A stretch of 64,000 nucleotides of DNA, from the NCBI GenBank assembly GCA_003952965.2, contig CM025849.1, positions 4,596,568-4,660,567 of the forward strand. The letters run 5' to 3'. Below, in pieces: positions 59,068 to 64,000 of the stretch. The stretch's first letter is position 1, and each line of letters opens with the position of its first letter. The notes below the pieces were generated by a model. The model was not told the origin of the DNA and searched no databases. It saw only the letters and a list, made by a program, of their open reading frames with translations. Origin of the DNA: Morella rubra (lineage: Eukaryota; Streptophyta; Magnoliopsida; Fagales; Myricaceae). Position numbers and translations under genes: made by a program.

Positions 59068-61240
59068 AACTGATGGGATTTCATAGGCTTTAGTCTTTAG
59101 ACGTGCAACTTCATCAGTGTTATCATATATTTTCTTCCAACTTTATTGATCTTTTTTTTTTTCTCAGAGAAACTTTATTAGCTTTTGTAAATATAGAACA
59201 TCTGATTAGTCTGGATGTCACATCTTTCTACTGTTATCTCCTTACCTTACAAGGGAAATCAACAATCTAACATGAATTTTTTTTTTCCACTATCTTTTCA
59301 CTTCTTTCTTGATGCTCTCTAACACCCAGAATTGACCCTCATCCTACCACTGTTGAAATTTATTTTTACTCATCATCTCTGATTAAACCAATATATTAGA
59401 AATTAAAATTTTTGGTTATTTTTTAGACGAGGATCAATCAAAACAATAGGATTGTTATCCATCCTAATTATGATTTAATTTTCTACACGAATTGAATAGT
59501 CTAATTCTAAGAATAAAAAGGTACAACATACATCACATGTTATTGGGCTCACAATATGAGTAAGAATAAAAGTTCTATGTTGCATAATTTATGTCTATCT
59601 CTTTTCTAATTAGACAATCCTCTTCGAATAACAAAGTGAATAAAATCTTAATTCGAGAAAGATGTGCCTCTAGGGCGATTGTCCATTGTTGATATTCTTT
59701 TAAGGAAGAAAGAATGAAGATCTAAAAGTGGGCAAAAATAAAAAATAAAACATTGGTTCAATCATTGTTGGAATCACTCACCATGTACAAACCATTAATT
59801 ATAAAAATAACTAAAATATTGTATGAAGTATGCTCTAAAAATTATTATTCTAAATAATTGTTTATTAGACACCATGTGTTTATATTTATTATAATAGTAA
59901 TATGTTGTAACATAAGATGTTACATGGTTATTATTGAGTGATATTGTAGAAAAGTCATGCCAATAATTAATGAATCAAAGGGGAGTATGAATTTTGGACT
60001 TGTTTTTTTTACAGTTTTGTACATTTTGTAAAGATACATATATGTACAATAGGTCTATACTCGTTGTGCCTTTATTAAATATAATGATATACTCAGTCAT
60101 CGAAGTGGTGACCTTAAGCAAACGAGTAGATGCAATGTAAGAGTACATACACTGACCGAGATCAAATATGAATACCTTATAGAAGTGATCATTGATGTTA
60201 AGAAATTATTCAACACAATTTGTTTATGATATCCTCAGACTTGAGAAGTTTGTGCAGATTTGTTTATTGAGAACTTGTACTCTGATCGGGTCATTTGGTG
60301 ATGATCTTTCTAGGTCAAATATTCTAGACAACGTCGGGACTTGTGCATGATGAATGAGTTTTATAAATGCTTAATAAGGAATCTATTACTCTCTTCATGA
60401 GATAGTATATTCAAGTATATCTGTATAGAGTTGGACTTAAGGAAAAAAAATCTAGCCAGAGGAATTTTGTGAAAATATTTTTCCAAATTAATATATAATA
60501 TTTATTTTTGTGAAATTATTTTGGAAACAATTTGAGAGTCAACGGGTTACAGATTATAAAATTAAGAATTATATGAGTTAGTAATTTTATTAATGATAAT
60601 ATTCCAGTCCTATTAGTTTTATATGAAATATAATATGGTAGAATAATAAATAAACAAATATAATTGTTAGCAAAAAGAGATTTCAAATTATAATATGTTG
60701 AATCTGATTACAATAATAAAAGATATTATGGAACAAAAGAATATAAAAGAATTAATGAATTTTTTTTTCCACGTGATCCTACGGTCGAGATCTAAGATCT
60801 GCAATGATCTCACGCACTATCACAACTAGAGTTTAATTTAAAAGGATAACTATGAGGTAGTCTAGTTGAATAGTCAGTTTAGAGTTAGCCATCAGAACTC
60901 AAAAAACCCTACTACTGCTATGAGCGTAGAAAAAAAAGAGGCAAAACATTTAGATTTATTATTGTGGAATCTTTAATATTGTAAGATCAACAAGCCTTAA
61001 GATTATTAAAAAATTCTCGGAAATCAATAAAAGAATTGGTAAGTTAATTTTTCGCATAACAAACTTTCAAATATAAGCCATGATGATCAGAAATACACTA
61101 GTATCCTAAAAATTAAGTTTTAGTATCCCTATCCAGGCTATGCTATCTTAAAATATCCATAAATATCAATTTTCTTTCCTAATCACATAAAAGTGTATTT
61201 TTTCCCCAAGGCCCAGAAGATGTATTTTATTCCAACGTAA
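59068..61240. other. AT-rich intergenic region, possible decayed retroelement
   Basis: No gene. A TGTTGGAATC line at 59,766 and transcript-like stretches (59,770-60,460) recall an LTR, but no paired end or target duplication could be found. Confidence 0.35.
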
Positions 61241-63278
61241 CCCGTGCATTACCGTATCGAAAACCTTGCAAATTGTCAAGTGTGGATCCGATTACAGTCA
61301 CGTAGCCCAACCCGTAATGTGTGCTATACAGGCAAACATGGAAAACCGGGGCCCAAGCTCTTCTCTACGATTCAAGTTTTCCTTCGGACAAACGGGGACT
61401 TCCGTTACGAGCTGATTGTTTTCCCTGATTATGTGGCCTAGTGGGATCTTTTGAAGAGGTAATTATTGATTTTATGCCCTAATTTCATTTCCCCTACCAG
61501 TTCTGGTCCTGTTAATAGGCCGCCAAATGTTCCGCAACACTTCGTTTCAGTTTCTTCGTGCTCTGTTTGTTGTTGCTCAGAAATCAACGGGAAAAGAAAA
61601 GGAAAACTAGCAAAGAGTCATTTTTACATTTAATTCAGTCTCTCTTCTGATAAAACAGGTTTCATTTTTGTTAGTTGGTCGTTTTGTATCATCGGGTAGC
61701 TCCAAGAAGCAGTTAAAGTTGGCCCTTTTATGTATTTAGCTTGATTTTAGATTTTTTTTTTGGTAAAATGGACCAAAAAACAAAACGAAGTAACCTCGAT
61801 TACTTAGAGAACCCGGTTAACTACTATGGTCATGAGAAAAGCATGATGATTAACTATGTTTGTTTTTAGTTAATGACATTAGAGAATAAGAAGTTTAATG
61901 TTTGTGGTCTCTTTGGAGAAAGTAGATGAAATTTTGGGCCACATAAAGTTGGGTAATGTAGATTACTGTTTGTGGTCTCTTTGGAGAGAGTCTATGGAGT
62001 TAAGCTTCTTACCAGTCGACCTTTTAAACCTAGATTGTCATGGGAAACTCCTGATCCTGCTAGTTTCTGTAGAATGATTATGACGATATGAGTGTGTAGT
62101 TCTATTGATGATATCTGTGAGAAAAAGCAATGCAAGAACACAGAGTTTGGTGTAATATCTGGAAGACAAAAATTGGTGAGGGGCTATAGTCTCTAGGTAC
62201 TACTTTGTAACAGAAAGATATATTTCTACCTTTGTAATCAGTAAGTGGACCAGCTAATGTCAACTGGTGGTGTTGTGTAGCTAGCAGTGCTGCTTACACG
62301 AGGATTGTACTCTTTAAGTTTTCTCATCTTTAGTGAACCTCATAAGAAATTTATTTTTCCAGTATTGAGGTGTTAGGACCTTAAGCCAGCTTGACTTTTA
62401 TAATTCAGAGTATCTTGTCGGTAACAGCAGGATTATCAAACAGTGGAATGACACTGCGGTTGTAGTCATAGCTTTGGTGCCTTCTTGTCTTTCATGAAAG
62501 GGTACTTGGGATGTCTATAAACTGCTGAAATCAGTCTTTTGCATGATATGTTGCCTCTGAGATGATGAATTGCTTTCTTCTGTGTCAGATTTTGTAATGT
62601 TTTGGTTCAGTCATTGGGGGTGTGTCTATATCCTAAAACACAAGGCAATACACTTGGCTTCATGCTCATGCACTTATAAAGAACTTTAATTTTAATGGGT
62701 AAGAAGAAGATAATTATGCTTAAACCAAAACCAAACTGCATTGATAGTCTAGGGTCCTTGCTTCCTTCATTATTTTCTCCAATCGGTGTTTGCTTTAGAA
62801 GTTTGACAAGTTTATTGACGAGTTATACAGCTGTTTGTCAGTTAAAAGAAACCTTATGGTGTAAGAATATACTAGAGACCATTTAGGCATTTGGCTTGCC
62901 CAAATCTACAAGGATTGGCAATGAGCTCTAGCTCCCATTTTACTTCACCAGTAAGAATAGTGAGGATGGTGAGGTCATTAGTTCAATGTTGTATCCGTCA
63001 CCATACTGATAAATCTATGTACGGAGGCCTGTAAAAAAGAGATCTTATAATTGAAATACTTCCTTTTGATGCAGAATTTCTATGTTGATCTCTTTTTTTC
63101 TTTTTCTGCTTAATCTTATAGGTTTCTTCCATATTCAGTTTTGAGATGAATTCATTTCTTGTCTTGTTTATTACTTTCTAACCTGGGTAATATCCGTTTT
63201 CCTTTTACCTGTCTTATGTCTGCTTATGGTTCTGCTATTTTCTCATTTACCCACTTTTTTTAACTCCTAATGTCTCAG
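61241..63278 (+). other. Promoter/5' UTR region of the plastid-type membrane protein gene
   Basis: A possible 5' UTR exon ends at GAAGAG before GTAATT (61,458). A clear polypyrimidine tract and TCTCAG acceptor lie at 63,278, so the leader may contain a 1.8-kb intron. This is inferred from splice signals only. Confidence 0.4.
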
Positions 63279-63281
63279 AGA

Positions 63282-63299
63282 ATGAAAAGCACCTGCTGA
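63282..63299 (+). promoter_or_regulatory. Short upstream ORF
   Basis: ATG AAA AGC ACC TGC TGA in the presumed leader, 61 bp before the main ATG. Could reduce translation if the leader is as inferred. Confidence 0.35.
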
Positions 63300-63359
63300 A
63301 AATTCCAACAGTTGAATCATAAACCAAGGAATTTCATCGGTAGCCAGACCTCAATCCAA

Positions 63360-64000
63360 ATGTCAACCGTCACTATTCCCCACATTCACCCTGGAAGCCT
63401 GAAATTGTTTAAATCCTCAAATGTGCTCCGTGTACTCAGCATCCCTCAGAATCGAATTAAACATCCCACTGTTTGCTGCACAAATTTGACTCCGTGGGAA
63501 TCTTCACCTGTTACTTATGCTTCCACTGAGACTGCAGCTGACAACTTCTTGGACAAAACTACCAACATATTTGAAACCCTTAATTCTGAGAGCACTGCTG
63601 AGATACCTGTAATCAGTGCGGAAGAGCTTACCGATGCAAGTAATCGGCCGGCGGTGCAGCTTCAGTTCCTCAAATGGCCAGTGTGGCTTCTGGGCCCTGC
63701 TGTTCTACTTGGAACTGGCATGGTTCCGACCTTATGGCTCCCGATATCTTCCATCTTCCTTGGCCCCAACATAGCCAGCCTGCTTTCCTTGATTGGTCTG
63801 GATTGTATCTTCAATCTAGGTGCAACCCTTTTTCTCCTCATGGCTGATTCCTGTGCCCGTCCAAAGCACCTAACGGAGGCAAGCAAAAGCAAAGCTCCCT
63901 TTACTTACCAATTTTGGAACATGGTTGCAACTGTAACTGGATTTATTATCCCTTCGATGATGCTATATGGATCCCAAAAGAGTTTCCTCCAACCACAATT
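63360..64000 (+). CDS. Probable plastid-targeted membrane protein (3' end outside window)
   Basis: Open for 213 codons from the ATG to the window edge without a stop. The first 80 or so residues are rich in Ser, Thr and Lys with few acidic residues early (MSTVTIPHIHPGSLKLFKSS), as in chloroplast transit peptides. A hydrophobic part starts at about residue 106 (WPVWLLGPAVLLGTGMVPTL), continues through PISSIFLGPNIASLLSLIGL and FNLGATLFLLMAD, and after a polar loop (RPKHLTEASKSKAP) resumes with FWNMVATVTGFIIPSMMLYG. Three or more membrane segments. I do not recognise the family. Codon use is ordinary and no lesion is visible. It may have further exons beyond 64,000. Confidence 0.75.
   Translation, partial: MSTVTIPHIHPGSLKLFKSSNVLRVLSIPQNRIKHPTVCCTNLTPWESSPVTYASTETAADNFLDKTTNIFETLNSESTAEIPVISAEELTDASNRPAVQLQFLKWPVWLLGPAVLLGTGMVPTLWLPISSIFLGPNIASLLSLIGLDCIFNLGATLFLLMADSCARPKHLTEASKSKAPFTYQFWNMVATVTGFIIPSMMLYGSQKSFLQPQ

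Noticed and set aside
59766..60460. Possible LTR beginning TGTTGGAATC
   Set aside because: No matching ACA end, no target duplication and no partner LTR could be located.

Overview
The window is nuclear DNA of a flowering plant, probably a dicot. The three clear genes have plant-type introns and belong to plant families: an SPX phosphate sensor, a receptor-like-cytoplasmic-kinase-type pseudokinase, and a plastid-type membrane protein. The rest is AT-rich and full of plant transposon types (CACTA, hAT, LINE, solo LTRs, MITEs). I cannot name the species.

The window falls into two halves. From 1 to about 50,950 is transposon-dense, segmentally duplicated DNA. It opens with a CACTA-type element (about 690-5294) whose interior carries five or six intron-separated exons of an Argonaute gene of the AGO4-like clade, placed upstream of the element's own acidic C-terminal exon. 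From 5.6 to 50 kb there is an array of at least twelve copies or fragments of one small minus-strand gene. The gene has two exons: a 12-codon first exon and a second exon coding about 126 residues with three hydrophobic segments. Only the copy at 45,597-47,284 keeps start, splice sites and full frame (138 residues). The others show a lost start codon, lost splice site, nonsense codon, frameshift, deletion or transposon insertion. Whole blocks of the array are duplicated: about 7.64-12.03 kb matches 46.9-50.9 kb, 11.44-20.5 kb matches 34.84-43.3 kb, and 22.6-25.5 kb matches 43.98-47.0 kb.

Dated on top of these blocks are: a solo LTR with perfect 5-bp target duplications (13,644-15,107), a second LTR-like unit (16,438-16,986), a 5'-truncated LINE with about 15-bp target duplications in both block copies, a 4.5-kb hAT with perfect 8-bp target duplications and a dead TTF/hAT transposase (26,331-30,821), a 404-bp hAT MITE with perfect 8-bp target duplications (32,590-32,993), a degenerate CACTA (36,496-39,132) and long-arm foldback MITEs in the promoters of two array copies.

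From about 51 kb onward is ordinary single-copy gene space, all on the plus strand: the SPX gene (three exons, 261 residues, two PHR1-type P1BS motifs just upstream), a five-exon pseudokinase (335 residues) preceded by a relic of another kinase domain, and the first 213 codons of a plastid-type membrane protein running off the window end. The SPX gene is likely to work in phosphate-starvation signalling. I see no functional link between it and its two neighbours.
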